Positions 17,124 through 26,738 are shown, counted from the first letter of the stretch. The stretch: DNA of 64,000 nucleotides from Streptomyces spororaveus (GCF_016755875.1 NZ_BNED01000005.1:7267501-7331500), one strand, 5' to 3'. The notes: generated from the letters alone by a model not told the origin. A program made the numbers and translations.

Positions 17124-18098
17124 ATGGCTCGCACACGACGCACACCCCTCGCCGCACTCGCGGCCGCGACCGCCGTCGCCCTGACGGCCCTCACCGGCTG
17201 CGGCGCCGCCGACATGACCCGCCAGGCCTCCCCCTACGCCGACGCGAAGGGCTCCCGCACCGTGACGCTGTCCGTGCAGTCGTGGGTCGGCGCGCAGGCC
17301 AACGTCGCGGTCGCCCAGTACCTGCTGGAGCACGAGCTCGGCTACCGCGTGGACACCGTCCAGATCGACGAGGTGCCCGCCTGGGACGCGCTCAGCCAGG
17401 GCCGCGTGGACGCCATCCTGGAGGACTGGGGCCACCCGGAGCAGGAGAAGCGGTACGTCGAGGACAAGGCGACGATCGCGCGGGGCGGCGACCTCGGGGT
17501 GACCGGCCACATCGGCTGGTTCGTGCCGACGTACTTCGCCGAGGAACACCCGGACGTCACCGACTGGAAGAACCTGAACAAGTACGCCGACCAGTTCCGC
17601 ACCGCGGAGAGCGGCGGCAAGGGCCAGCTGCTGGACGGCTCCCCGTCCTACGTGACGAACGACAAGGCACTCGTGAAGAACCTGGACCTCGACTACCAGG
17701 TCGTGTTCGCGGGATCCGAAGCTGCACAGATCACCCAGATCAGGCAGTTCGCCAAGGAGAAGAAGCCGTTCCTGAGCTACTGGTACAAGCCCCAGTGGCT
17801 GTTCGAGAAGGTCCCGATGACGGAGGTGAAACTGCCCGCCTACGAGGAGGGCTGCGACGCCGATCCGCAGAAGGTGGCCTGCGCGTACCCGCACACGCCG
17901 CTGCAGAAGTTCCTCAACGCCCGCTTCGCGTCCCGCGGAGGCGACGCCGCGGCCTTCCTGAAGAAGTTCCGGTGGACGACCGAGATGCAGAACGACGTCG
18001 CCCTGATGATCGCCGAGGAGAAGCTGTCGCCACAGGAGGCGGCGGGCCGCTGGGCGAAGGAGAACGAGGCCACCTGGCGGTCATGGCTCCCGTCCTGA
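17124..18098 (+). CDS. Glycine betaine ABC importer, substrate-binding lipoprotein
   Basis: 324 residues, OpuAC/ProX family. A signal peptide ends in the lipobox LTGC, so Cys26 should be lipidated. The mature part contains VTLSVQSWVGAQANVAVAQY, ILEDWGHPE and FLSYWYKPQWLFEK; the Trp and Tyr residues here are the kind that form the aromatic cage for quaternary ammonium ligands. It begins one base after the permease stop and ends the operon. With the two dehydrogenases upstream, the operon both imports and makes glycine betaine, an osmoprotectant. Confidence 0.9.
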   Translation: MARTRRTPLAALAAATAVALTALTGCGAADMTRQASPYADAKGSRTVTLSVQSWVGAQANVAVAQYLLEHELGYRVDTVQIDEVPAWDALSQGRVDAILEDWGHPEQEKRYVEDKATIARGGDLGVTGHIGWFVPTYFAEEHPDVTDWKNLNKYADQFRTAESGGKGQLLDGSPSYVTNDKALVKNLDLDYQVVFAGSEAAQITQIRQFAKEKKPFLSYWYKPQWLFEKVPMTEVKLPAYEEGCDADPQKVACAYPHTPLQKFLNARFASRGGDAAAFLKKFRWTTEMQNDVALMIAEEKLSPQEAAGRWAKENEATWRSWLPS

Positions 18099-18106
18099 CA
18101 CACGGC

Positions 18107-19177
18107 CTAACGGGAGAGGGCCGCGAGACCGGCGAGCAGGTGGGCGGACTCGGGGTGGAGGAAGTCGGAGTGCGCCCCGGCCGGTGCGAGCCGGGTCGCC
18201 CGGCCTCCCCGGAACCGCCAGCCCGCGTCGATGTTGACGATGCGGTGGTCGAGGAGCCCGCGCGTGTACGGCTCGTCGACGGTGAGCAGCCGCGTGGAGT
18301 ACGGGGCCACCGGTGCGGCGCCCGCCCCGGAGTGGCCGATGCCGGGAGCCCCTTCCGCCCGCAGGTGCCAGAAGCCGGTGGCGCGGTCCCACCGGGAGTG
18401 GGTCAGGGCGAGCGGTCCGCGCAGGGGCGCGGCGGGCCGGACGCCGGTCGCGAACAGCTCGGGGAACATGGTGTCGAAGCTGTCGCGCGGCGCCGCCATC
18501 TGGAAGACGAGCGCGCTGTCCACCGTGAACGGCCGCCGCGGGTCGACCGGGTGGGACCAGCCGAGCACGCGCGGCTGCTGCGGCGACTCGGCCGCCCACT
18601 GGACGGCCTCGCACAGGAACCGCCCCCCGAAGGAATGCCCGAGCAGGTGCATGTACTGCCCGTTGCGGTTCCGCAGCACGGCCGGGTCGCCGGGGTCCGT
18701 CCGATGGGTGTCCAGATAGCCCAGCAGGTGCCCCAGGACGTGCGCCGCCTGTCCCGTTCCCGGCGCGCTCATCGCATGGGCACGCTCCCGGATGCGCCGG
18801 TAGCCGCGGAGGCCGGGCAGGCTGGAGGACGGCCAGCACACGACCACGCACCACGGGCGGTACCCGCCTTCGAGTCCGGCGTACAGGTCCGGACGCGCGG
18901 TGGCCAGCTCCCGGGCCTCGCGCAGCAGCCGGGCCGCACTGCGCACGGCCACATCCGGAGAGGTCTGCCACCCGTGCACGTACACGTACAGGTCCGTCGC
19001 CTCCTCCGGGATGCGCAGCTCGCGGGCGAGATGCTCGGCCAGCCGGTCGGGGCGGACGGGCGCGGAGGACCCGGGCGAGCGGAGCCTGCCCTTCTCGTCC
19101 AGGTGGACCACCGTGGGCGTCGTCGTCGCCCTGCCACCGAGGCCCGGCCGGCCGGCAGTTCGCAGGAGTGGCTTCAC
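18107..19177 (-). CDS. Alpha/beta hydrolase-like protein of the STAND-CHAT operon
   Basis: 356 residues from GTG, overlapping the CHAT gene stop as GTGA. VYVHGWQTS near 66-73 gives the oxyanion HGW, and LLGHSFGGRF at about 178-187 is the nucleophile elbow with Ser182. A C-terminal His is likely in GAHSDFLHPE. The protein is an alpha/beta hydrolase of lipase or esterase type with no signal peptide. It is the last gene of a three-gene minus-strand operon with a NB-ARC/TPR ATPase and a CHAT protease. Its role could be a downstream effector that damages lipids. This is inference from context, not from a known homologue. Confidence 0.75.
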   Translation of the reverse strand: MKPLLRTAGRPGLGGRATTTPTVVHLDEKGRLRSPGSSAPVRPDRLAEHLARELRIPEEATDLYVYVHGWQTSPDVAVRSAARLLREARELATARPDLYAGLEGGYRPWCVVVCWPSSSLPGLRGYRRIRERAHAMSAPGTGQAAHVLGHLLGYLDTHRTDPGDPAVLRNRNGQYMHLLGHSFGGRFLCEAVQWAAESPQQPRVLGWSHPVDPRRPFTVDSALVFQMAAPRDSFDTMFPELFATGVRPAAPLRGPLALTHSRWDRATGFWHLRAEGAPGIGHSGAGAAPVAPYSTRLLTVDEPYTRGLLDHRIVNIDAGWRFRGGRATRLAPAGAHSDFLHPESAHLLAGLAALSR

Positions 19178-20511
19178 AGGGTCTGCTCCAGTCTGCTGTC
19201 GATGCCGCAGTACACCGAGTACGCCAGCCCCAGAGGATTGTGGAACCGGTGGACGTACGAGCGGACCAGCCCCATCGCGATCTCGCCCGCCGTGCTGTCG
19301 CCGCTGAGGTAGCGCCCCAGGAACTCCAGCGCGTATTCGGATGCGAAGAGCTGGGGTATGTCGAACTGCGGCCCGATCACCCCGTCCGCTCCCAGGTTGA
19401 CCAGCGCCGCTCCGAGATGCTTGATCCCGGGCTCAGGAGCCGTCTGACCCGTGTAACAGGCGTTGAGCAGGACGAAAGGCCGGAAGAGCGCGTCGCCGGA
19501 GCTCGTGTGCCGACGGCGCTTGCGCAGGACGAGCTCGGCGTCGATGGGCTGGCTGTCGGTCAGCTTGACGGCCAGATGGGGGTACGGCGATCCGTTCTCG
19601 ACGAGTGCGCCGTGACACCAGAAGTACATGACGTCGTCGTCCAGCACCGGGGCGGCGAGATCGTCCAACAGCTCCTCGGACTCGGTCCGCACGGTGAGCT
19701 GGGAGCGCTCCTCCAGCATCTTGCGTACCTCCGGTGCCCGGCCGACGGCGTCGAGCGCGACGTCGGTGTTGAGGCTGGTGACCGGCGTCGTACGGGCCAG
19801 CACCTCCCGCTGGGTGTGGGGGAAGGCATGCGCACCGGTCTGCTCGATCTGGTGCCGGTACCCGAGGAACCCGTGCAGGAGCGGAGCGCCGTCGGGCGGC
19901 ACGACGGCCAGCATCGGCCACGGCAGGTGCAGGTCCGAGTCGAACGAGATGCGCAGCCCCTCCTCGCGGGCGAGCATGTCCATCAGGAAGGTCCGCAACC
20001 CGGTCATGGGCGCGTCCGCACCTTGCAGCAGGCGTTCCAGGAAGTGCTGCCCCTCGTCGGCGAGATCCTCCGTCAGCCGGCGGGAGAAGTCGGCGTGCGC
20101 CGAGAGGTCCACCTCGTCGCTGAAGGGATGACCACCCAGCGGCATCCCGTCCGCGTCCCGGGGCTGGTAGTGCACCAGCCGTCTGCTCCATTCGGTGCGG
20201 AGCCGGGCCGCCGCCTGCAGGAGCTCGCTCGCGGAGATGTTGAGGTAAGCGTTCTGGATGCCCCACTGCGGAGTACGCCGGGTGGTGACGAAGGCCGACA
20301 GGTGCAGCCGGTCCGTACTGTGATGGCGGAGCATCACCACGAGATCGAGGGGCTGCTTCGCGCGGATCGGGCTGCCGGGAGACTGCTGTCGCGGAGGCAG
20401 CGCCGTGAAATCGAGCGAAGGGTTGTGGATGACGTCCACCGTGAGCTGCTTGACCACCTGCTCAATTCCTCCTGGTGCCCGGAACGTAGGAGGCGGGGCC
20501 GGAGCGGGCAT
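19174..20511 (-). CDS. CHAT-domain caspase-like protease
   Basis: 445 residues; the ATG at 20511 overlaps the STAND gene by 50 bases, while a GTG at 20457 with AGGAGG ten bases upstream is an alternative start. The C-terminal half is a CHAT domain: MYFWCHGALVE holds the catalytic His near 298 and FVLLNACYTG the catalytic Cys near 351 in the NAC motif, followed by GVIGPQFDIP and an FL-rich helix. The N-terminal 200 residues are a helical and beta region with no recognised motif. CHAT proteases are usually switched on by a sensor and then cut a partner. The sensor is likely the TPR-ATPase encoded just upstream. Confidence 0.85.
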   Translation of the reverse strand: MPAPAPPPTFRAPGGIEQVVKQLTVDVIHNPSLDFTALPPRQQSPGSPIRAKQPLDLVVMLRHHSTDRLHLSAFVTTRRTPQWGIQNAYLNISASELLQAAARLRTEWSRRLVHYQPRDADGMPLGGHPFSDEVDLSAHADFSRRLTEDLADEGQHFLERLLQGADAPMTGLRTFLMDMLAREEGLRISFDSDLHLPWPMLAVVPPDGAPLLHGFLGYRHQIEQTGAHAFPHTQREVLARTTPVTSLNTDVALDAVGRAPEVRKMLEERSQLTVRTESEELLDDLAAPVLDDDVMYFWCHGALVENGSPYPHLAVKLTDSQPIDAELVLRKRRRHTSSGDALFRPFVLLNACYTGQTAPEPGIKHLGAALVNLGADGVIGPQFDIPQLFASEYALEFLGRYLSGDSTAGEIAMGLVRSYVHRFHNPLGLAYSVYCGIDSRLEQTL

Positions 20512-23500
20512 CGTCCGTCACCTCGATGCTGCTCTCGACGTCCTGTAACACGACGCCCATGTCCCGGTCGTACACGGTCAGGCGCAGCCGGTGCTCGCCG
20601 GGCTCGGACGCCGTGAACACCAGCACCGGGGGCCGGCTGCCCGACGCGTACTCGGCGACCTGGGGCTCCACGGTGGCGGCCGAGCGCGTCGCGGCCACCA
20701 GGAGCAGCGGAGGCAGGGGCGGAGCCGTCGGCGGACTGTCCTGTTCCGACGCCGGACCGTCCTGCTCCGACGGCTCCGCGGCCCGCTGTCCCTCCGCACC
20801 GGAGGGTCCGGGCGGCCCGGTGTCCGGATCGCCGTCGCCGGAACGCTCCAGGCGGACCTCCACCTCGACCGGCTCCGCGACGTTCACCTCGTCCGCCAGG
20901 AGCCTCAGCCGAACCGTCCACGCGGGGTAGGCCGCCGCGAGCCGCTCCCGGACCTCCTGGACCCGGGGGTGCTCCTGTCCCAGCACCCGCCCCCAGTCGG
21001 CCGCGAGGCGCGCGCCGACGACGGGACCGTCACCGGTACCGGCGGCCGCACGGGCGAAGTAGGCGCCCGTACGGCTCTCCAGGGTGTCGGGGTGGTTCGG
21101 CCCGAGGACCTGCCCGCGCCCGGAGGCGACCGCCGTGAGGAGCGCCACCTCCCGCTGCCGGTCTCCCACCTCTCCGTACGCCCTGGCGAGCGCGTCGACG
21201 GCGGTGGGATGGCTGAGGTCCTGAATGTGCTCAAGACAGGCGATCACGGTCGCCAGCGCGTCCTGGCCCGTCGAGTGGGCCCGGGCGACACCGTCCGGTG
21301 TAGCGGGAAGGCCGAGGCCGAGGATCCTCGAACGGTCGGCGATCACGGTCTCGAAGAGGGGGATCGCGCGGCCTGCTTCGCCGGCCAGCAGCAGGACGTA
21401 GGCGAGCAGTTCGCGGCTCGAGAGCGTATGCGCGTGGTCGTCACCCAGGATCCGGGCGTGGTCGGCCACCAACTGCTCGCACAGGGAAACGGAGTGGTCC
21501 GGGGACCGGCCCGGCAGCGAGAGCAGGATCAGGGCGAGAGCACTGCGGAAGTGGAGGGTGCCGTTGTGGTCGGGGCCGTGCACCCGGAGGGCGTCCTTGG
21601 TCAACTCCTCGTACAGGGCGGCCGCACGAGTCCGGTCCCCGGCGTCACGGCAGGCCAGCGCGAGGTCGGCACGACTCATGAACGTGTCGAAATGGTCCGG
21701 CCCATGAAGCCGGGTCCGGTCCGCGACCAGAACCTGCATCTCCCGTACCGCCGTCGCGTACTGACCCACCGTCCGGCGCGTGATCGCCAGTCCCCGCCGG
21801 CACCCCAGGGTGTCGACGTGGTCCGCGCCCTGCACCCGTACGACGTCCGCCAGCAGTTCCACGTACGACTTGAGCGCCTCCCGGTACCGACCGGCACGGC
21901 GGAGGGAGAAGGCCAGCCGCTTCCGTGTGGTCAGGGTGTCGGGGTGGTCCGCGCCGAGGGATCCCAGGCGGTGGGCGAGCAGTCCTTCGTACAGCGCGAG
22001 ACAACGCTGGTGGGAGCCCGCCAGGCGGTAGGCGTCCGCCAGCAGCCCCCGTCGTTCGAGCGTGACGGGGTGGTCGGCGCCGTGTACCCGGAGGGAGTCG
22101 TCGAGCAGCGCTTCGTACAGTGCGATCGAGCGGGGGTGGTCACCGGCGTCCCGGTACGCGTAGGCGAGGTTCGCGCGGGCGGTCAGCGTCGCCGGATGAT
22201 CGGGACCCTGGATCCGGGTGCGATCGGAGACCAGGGTTTCCATCTCCCGCACGGCCGCCTCGTACCGACCTGCCCTCTGGAAGGCGAAGCCGAGCCCGTT
22301 GCGGCAGAGCAAGGTGTCGAGGTGATCCTCGCCCTGCTCCCGTTCGAAGTCCGCCAGGAGCTCCTCGTGCAGCGTGACGGCCTGCCGGAGGTCGCCGGCC
22401 GAGTTGACCGCCCGGGCCAGATCCTTGCGCGCGCCGAGCACCTTCGGGTGCAGCGGTCCATGGATCCGGGCCAGGTCGGCGATGAGCCGCTGGTACTCGT
22501 CGACCGCGTTCCGGGCCGCTCCGGCGCGCGCGTGGGCGTGGGCGAGGTTGGATCGGCTGATCAGCGTGCTCGGATGGTCCGCGCCCTGGATCCGCGTCCT
22601 GTCGGCGACCAGCGCCTCGAACCCCCGGACGGCCTCGGTGTACCGTCGCGCGTTCAGCCAGGTCCCGGCCAGAAGCTCCCGGGTGAGCACCGTGTCCAGG
22701 TGCTCCGGGGCCGTCACGCGGAGCTGGTCGTGCAGGAGCCCCTCCAGGAGGCGGACGGCACGTACGTGATCCGCGGCCGCCCCGCAGGAGAGGGCCAGGC
22801 CCTGGCGCCTGCGGAACGTGGTGGGGTGGTCGGGGCCGCACACCCGACGCGAATCGTCGATCAGCGCTTCGTGCAGCGTGATCGAGCGGGTGTGGTCACC
22901 GCTGTCCCGGCACGCGTAGGCCAGGTTCGCGCGCGCGGCGAGCGTCGCCGGATGGTCGGCGCCCTGGACCCGCGTGCGATCCGCGACCAGGGTTTCCATC
23001 TCCCGCAGCGCGGCCTCGTAGCGTCCCGCCTTCAGGAGGGCGAAGCCGAGCTCGTGCCGGAACGCCAGGGTGCCGACGTGGTCGGCACCGCGCACCTCCC
23101 CGGAGTCCACGACGAGCCGCTCCAGCATGTCCACGGCCTGCTGGTGCTCTCCCGCCATCCGGTAGGCCGCGGCCAGGTTTCCGCGGGTCTGGAGCGTGCG
23201 GGAGTGGTTCTGCCCCAGGACCCTTGCGGTCTCCTCGGCCAGTTCGCCGAACAGCTGCGCGGCCCGGCGGGCGTCCCCCTCTTCGTACCAGGTCAGAGCC
23301 AGGGACTCCCGGGCATGGAAGACGTCACGGTGCCGGGGCCCCAGGACACGGATGCGGTCCTCGATGAGCCGCTCGTCCAAGGCGGCCGCCCGCAGGTGGT
23401 CACCGGCTCGTCGGCAGGCGTAGGACAGCCAGGCGCGTACGTTCAGCACGTCCGGGTGGTCGGCGCCGCAGACGCGGGTGAAGTCCACCAGCAGTTCCTC

Positions 23501-26335
23501 GAAGCCGGCGAGCGCGCCGGGCATGTCCCCCGCGAGGTCCCGCGCGTAGCAGAGGCCGATCCGGGTGATCAGCGTGTCCGTGTGGTCGGGACCCAGGATG
23601 CGGGTGCGGTCCGCCGTGACGGCGGTGAACTCGGTCACCGCGGCGTCGAACCGTCCCGCCAGCCGCAGGACGTGCGCCAGCGAGCTGCGGCTCTCCAGGG
23701 TGCTGGGGTGGTCCGCTCCGAGCACCCGGGCCCGGTCCTCGACGACCGCCTCGCACCAGGCCAGGGCGCGCGCGTGGTCGCCCGCCTTCCGGTACGCGTA
23801 CGCCACGCGGTCGCGCGCTTCGAGCGTGGCGGGGTGGTCGGCGCCCTGCGTACGCGTGCGGCGCGACACCAGCGCCGTGAACAGCCGCGTGGCCCGGCCG
23901 TACTCCCCGGCGTCCGCATACGCGAACGCGAGGCTGCCGCGGGCGTCCAGGGCGGCGGGATGGCTCGCCCCCTGGACACGGGAGCGGTCGGCGATGAGCC
24001 TGCGGTACGCGCTGACCGCCCGCTCGTGATCGCCGTGCGCCGAGTACGCGAAGGCAAGTTTCTGGCGGTCGTCGAGCGCCGCCGGGTGGTCGGGCCCCTG
24101 GACGCGCGAGCGTGCCGAGACGACGTCCTCGAGCTCGCGCACCGCCCGGTCCGTGACGCCCGCCCGGCACCATGCGTCCGCGAGGTCGGCCCGCGTCCCG
24201 ATGGTGTCGGGGTGGTCGTCGCCCAGGAGCCGGGTGCGGTCCGCCGCGATGGATTCGAGGCCGGCGACGGCCGCCGGGTAGTCCTTCGCCGCCCGCTGGG
24301 CGTGCGCGAGCCAGCCGCGGCTGGTCAGCGTGTCCGCGTGGTCGGCCCCGAGCACCCGGGCCCGGTCGGCGATCGCTTCCTCGTACAGCCGCACGGCCCG
24401 CCGGTGGTCGCCCGCGTCCGAACACGCGTAGGCGAGGCTGTTGCGGCTGTCGAGCGTCGACGCGTGGTCGGTGCCCAGGAGTTCGGCCCGGTCCTCGACC
24501 AGGCTCTCGTAGTCCTCGACCGCCCGCCGGTGGTCGCCCGCCGTCTGCCGGGCGTATGCCAGACCGTCACGGCTGTCGAGCGTATCGGCGTGCGCCGCGC
24601 CGAGGACACGGGTGCGGTCGGCCACGACCGCCTCGAACTCACGGACCGCCGTCTGGTGGTCGCCCGCCTTGCGCAGCGCGTACGCGTAGGTGTGACGGCT
24701 GGTGAGGGTCGCCGGGTCGTCGATGCCGAGCAGCCGGACCCGGTCGGCGATCAGCTCACGGCACAGCAGCACCGCCTGCTGGGGATCGCCGTCCGTGCTC
24801 TGCACGTCGGCGAGGGTGTCCCGGCTGTCGAGGGTCTCGGGCGCATCCGCTCCCCGCAGCCGGGTGAGGCCCTCCACCACGGCCTCCATCAGCCGCACGG
24901 CGAGCATCTTCTGGTCGCGCTCGACCAGCTCGTGGGCCGCCCGCTCGTAGAGCCGGACGGTGCCCTCGTGCGGTGGCCACCCGGCCGGACGGGTGGCGGC
25001 CAGGGCCTGGACGTGCGGGAGCACCTCCTGCCAGCGGGCCTGCACCGGCCTCTCGGTGCGGGGGCCGTCGGGCAGGGCCCGCAGGAGGGCCGCCTCCGCC
25101 CAGTCGCGGCCGATGTCGAGCAGCGAGCGCCCGGGGGCGCGCGCCGGGCCGGACGGGAGGGGGTTGCGCAGCGTGGTCTGGACGAGCCGGTGCACGGTGA
25201 CGTCCTGATCGGTGAGCTTGATCAGGTTGTAGTCGCCGAGCAGGGTCAGGGCTTCGTCGACGCCGGAGGGTCCGGTGGCCGTCGGCGAGGTCTCCACCGG
25301 TACCGAGAGAGCGGCGCGCGGTACGGCCTCGGGTGCGTACCACGCGAGCGTGTGGAGCAGCTTCGCCGCCAGCGGAGCGGTCTCCTCCAGGGTCCGCAGG
25401 GTCGTGCGCCAGATGCGGGCGATGGTCCGGTCCGCGTCGTGACGGTCGCCGGCGGCGTCCAGCACGGTGGCGGGCGTCCGGGAGAGGACGTCCCGGTACG
25501 CGGCGAAGGACATGCCGGTCTGACGGAGGTACGCACCGGCCTGCGCGAGAGCCAGCGGCAGGTGACCGAGCTCCGTGGCCAGGGCGTCGGCCTCCCGGAG
25601 CTGGTCGTCGGTGGGTTCCGACCGGGGCATGGCCAGGCGGCACAGCAGGTTCACCGAGGGCTCGGCGGCCAGCACGTCGATGCGCAGCGGCTGCGCGCCG
25701 GGACGCCACCCGTCCGCGCGCCGGCTGGTGACGAGCTGGTGCCCGTGGCCGCGGAGCCGTCCGAGGTAGGGGTTGATGTCGGCGGGGTCCTCGGCGTTGT
25801 CGAAGACGAGGAGCCAGCCGTCGTGCGACTGGAGCCACAGGATCGCCCACTCGGTCTGCTGATCCGGCAGTGCGCCGAGCGCCCAGGTCGGGTACAGGAA
25901 GACCGCGAGATCGGCGAGGGCGGCGTCCACCTGCTCGCGGCTCTCGGCGGCGATCCACCAGACGAGGTTGTACGCGGTGCGGTGCTCGCGGGCGTACCGC
26001 ATGGCGAGCGACGTCTTGCCCACCCCGCCCAGGCCGTGCAGCGTCTGGAGCTGGGTGATGATCCCCTCGCCGAAGGCGAGGGCCCGCCGGATGCCCGCCA
26101 CGTCGTCGGTCCGGCCCACGAAGGTCTCGGTCACGCTCAGCGGCAGGTTGTCCATGCCGGGCGGAGCGTCGATCGTGCCTGCGGCGGCGACCGCCTGAGG
26201 CGGCACGCTCGCCCGGCGTTCGGTGTGCGGATTGCCCCGGGGGTCGGCCGGCACGTGCGAGCGGCGCACCACGAGGATGTCGGAATGGGCCGGTTCGGCC
26301 GCCCTCCACTGGTGTAACCGCTCAGCTGTGATCAC
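20462..26335 (-). CDS. NB-ARC/STAND ATPase with about 30 tetratricopeptide repeats
   Basis: 1957 residues. The start is the GTG at 26335 behind AGGGGG; a GTG at 26353 is possible. FVGR precedes a NB-ARC domain with Walker A GLGGVGKT near 101-107, Walker B LLVFDNAED near 176 and GHLPLAL near 257, as in STAND sensors. From about 490 to 1780, 42-residue TPR_10/12-type repeats follow, each with a GADHPxTLxxR start and AGDxxRAV centre; I count about 28 clear and 3 degenerate copies. The C-terminal 170 residues include a Pro/Ser/Glu-rich linker and a beta-sandwich-like end. Codon 7 is TTA, a rare codon read by the bldA tRNA. It is probably the sensor of the operon. Confidence 0.88.
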   Translation of the reverse strand: MITAERLHQWRAAEPAHSDILVVRRSHVPADPRGNPHTERRASVPPQAVAAAGTIDAPPGMDNLPLSVTETFVGRTDDVAGIRRALAFGEGIITQLQTLHGLGGVGKTSLAMRYAREHRTAYNLVWWIAAESREQVDAALADLAVFLYPTWALGALPDQQTEWAILWLQSHDGWLLVFDNAEDPADINPYLGRLRGHGHQLVTSRRADGWRPGAQPLRIDVLAAEPSVNLLCRLAMPRSEPTDDQLREADALATELGHLPLALAQAGAYLRQTGMSFAAYRDVLSRTPATVLDAAGDRHDADRTIARIWRTTLRTLEETAPLAAKLLHTLAWYAPEAVPRAALSVPVETSPTATGPSGVDEALTLLGDYNLIKLTDQDVTVHRLVQTTLRNPLPSGPARAPGRSLLDIGRDWAEAALLRALPDGPRTERPVQARWQEVLPHVQALAATRPAGWPPHEGTVRLYERAAHELVERDQKMLAVRLMEAVVEGLTRLRGADAPETLDSRDTLADVQSTDGDPQQAVLLCRELIADRVRLLGIDDPATLTSRHTYAYALRKAGDHQTAVREFEAVVADRTRVLGAAHADTLDSRDGLAYARQTAGDHRRAVEDYESLVEDRAELLGTDHASTLDSRNSLAYACSDAGDHRRAVRLYEEAIADRARVLGADHADTLTSRGWLAHAQRAAKDYPAAVAGLESIAADRTRLLGDDHPDTIGTRADLADAWCRAGVTDRAVRELEDVVSARSRVQGPDHPAALDDRQKLAFAYSAHGDHERAVSAYRRLIADRSRVQGASHPAALDARGSLAFAYADAGEYGRATRLFTALVSRRTRTQGADHPATLEARDRVAYAYRKAGDHARALAWCEAVVEDRARVLGADHPSTLESRSSLAHVLRLAGRFDAAVTEFTAVTADRTRILGPDHTDTLITRIGLCYARDLAGDMPGALAGFEELLVDFTRVCGADHPDVLNVRAWLSYACRRAGDHLRAAALDERLIEDRIRVLGPRHRDVFHARESLALTWYEEGDARRAAQLFGELAEETARVLGQNHSRTLQTRGNLAAAYRMAGEHQQAVDMLERLVVDSGEVRGADHVGTLAFRHELGFALLKAGRYEAALREMETLVADRTRVQGADHPATLAARANLAYACRDSGDHTRSITLHEALIDDSRRVCGPDHPTTFRRRQGLALSCGAAADHVRAVRLLEGLLHDQLRVTAPEHLDTVLTRELLAGTWLNARRYTEAVRGFEALVADRTRIQGADHPSTLISRSNLAHAHARAGAARNAVDEYQRLIADLARIHGPLHPKVLGARKDLARAVNSAGDLRQAVTLHEELLADFEREQGEDHLDTLLCRNGLGFAFQRAGRYEAAVREMETLVSDRTRIQGPDHPATLTARANLAYAYRDAGDHPRSIALYEALLDDSLRVHGADHPVTLERRGLLADAYRLAGSHQRCLALYEGLLAHRLGSLGADHPDTLTTRKRLAFSLRRAGRYREALKSYVELLADVVRVQGADHVDTLGCRRGLAITRRTVGQYATAVREMQVLVADRTRLHGPDHFDTFMSRADLALACRDAGDRTRAAALYEELTKDALRVHGPDHNGTLHFRSALALILLSLPGRSPDHSVSLCEQLVADHARILGDDHAHTLSSRELLAYVLLLAGEAGRAIPLFETVIADRSRILGLGLPATPDGVARAHSTGQDALATVIACLEHIQDLSHPTAVDALARAYGEVGDRQREVALLTAVASGRGQVLGPNHPDTLESRTGAYFARAAAGTGDGPVVGARLAADWGRVLGQEHPRVQEVRERLAAAYPAWTVRLRLLADEVNVAEPVEVEVRLERSGDGDPDTGPPGPSGAEGQRAAEPSEQDGPASEQDSPPTAPPLPPLLLVAATRSAATVEPQVAEYASGSRPPVLVFTASEPGEHRLRLTVYDRDMGVVLQDVESSIEVTDDARSGPASYVPGTRRN
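20950..24960 (-). repeat. Tandem 126-bp repeats encoding TPRs
   Basis: About 30 imperfect repeats of 126 bp (42 codons) run through this stretch. Each unit contains a G-A/P-D-H-P motif. The identity is conserved in protein rather than in DNA, which argues for ageing duplication under selection. Confidence 0.85.
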
Positions 26336-26395
26336 ATCGCCCCCTGCCGGCACGTCGAGCGAGCCGCACGGACCGCCCCGAACTGGCCTTTCGCC

Positions 26396-26425
26396 ATGCT
26401 AGCGAGGACTTTGACGCCGTGTCAT
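26396..26425 (-). promoter_or_regulatory. Probable promoter of the STAND-CHAT-hydrolase operon
   Basis: Reading the minus strand, ATGACA (26425-26420) is followed 18 bases later by TAGCAT (26401-26396), close to the consensus for the main vegetative sigma factor. The predicted start near 26389 leaves a leader of about 50 bases before the GTG at 26335. Confidence 0.5.
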
Positions 26426-26465
26426 GCGTTCCATGAGGGCGACACCCGGACCGGGTGGGACGTCT

Positions 26466-26738
26466 CTAGACCTCGATGTACGCGACGACGACCACGGTGC
26501 GCAGTGCGGTGACGAAGTACAGGACACGGACGGCTTCGAGTTCGTCGGTGTACCGGCGCAGCTGGGGACCGGTGGTGTGGGCGGCGACCGGCCGGCCGAT
26601 CTCGGGGTCGACGGAGATGACGACCAGGGTGCGGTCCAGGGCGTGGATCTCCGCCTCGCCGGTGATCTTCTCCAGCTGTTCGGCGGCGGAGTCGGAGAAG
26701 GCGATGCGGGCGCGGCGCGGCGGGTGCGGGCCGGTCAT
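26466..26738 (-). CDS. RelE/ParE-like toxin-type protein
   Basis: 90 residues. The sequence RIAFSDSAAEQLEKI, LVVISVDPEIGRPV and the C-terminal AVRVLYFVTALRTVVVVAYIEV fit the alpha/beta fold of RelE/ParE toxins, with the R-V-L-Y strand typical of the family. It starts within the stop of a 23-residue ORF (TGATG). In true toxin-antitoxin pairs the partner is usually 70 to 90 residues, so the partner here would be unusually small. The protein could instead be an orphan RelE-like protein. Confidence 0.6.
   Translation of the reverse strand: MTGPHPPRRARIAFSDSAAEQLEKITGEAEIHALDRTLVVISVDPEIGRPVAAHTTGPQLRRYTDELEAVRVLYFVTALRTVVVVAYIEV

Noticed and set aside
14765..17215. Long open frame opposite the betaine importer
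   Set aside because: It mirrors the permease gene and has Gly/Gln/Asp-rich low-complexity content without a domain.
20950..24960. Periodic repeats resembling a CRISPR array
   Set aside because: The period is 126 bp, in frame with a coding sequence, and there are no unique spacers. The repeats encode TPRs.
20591..26317. A 1908-codon open frame on the plus strand
   Set aside because: It lies exactly antisense to the STAND gene. High GC and the 126-bp repeat keep it open, and it has no recognisable domain or ribosome site.
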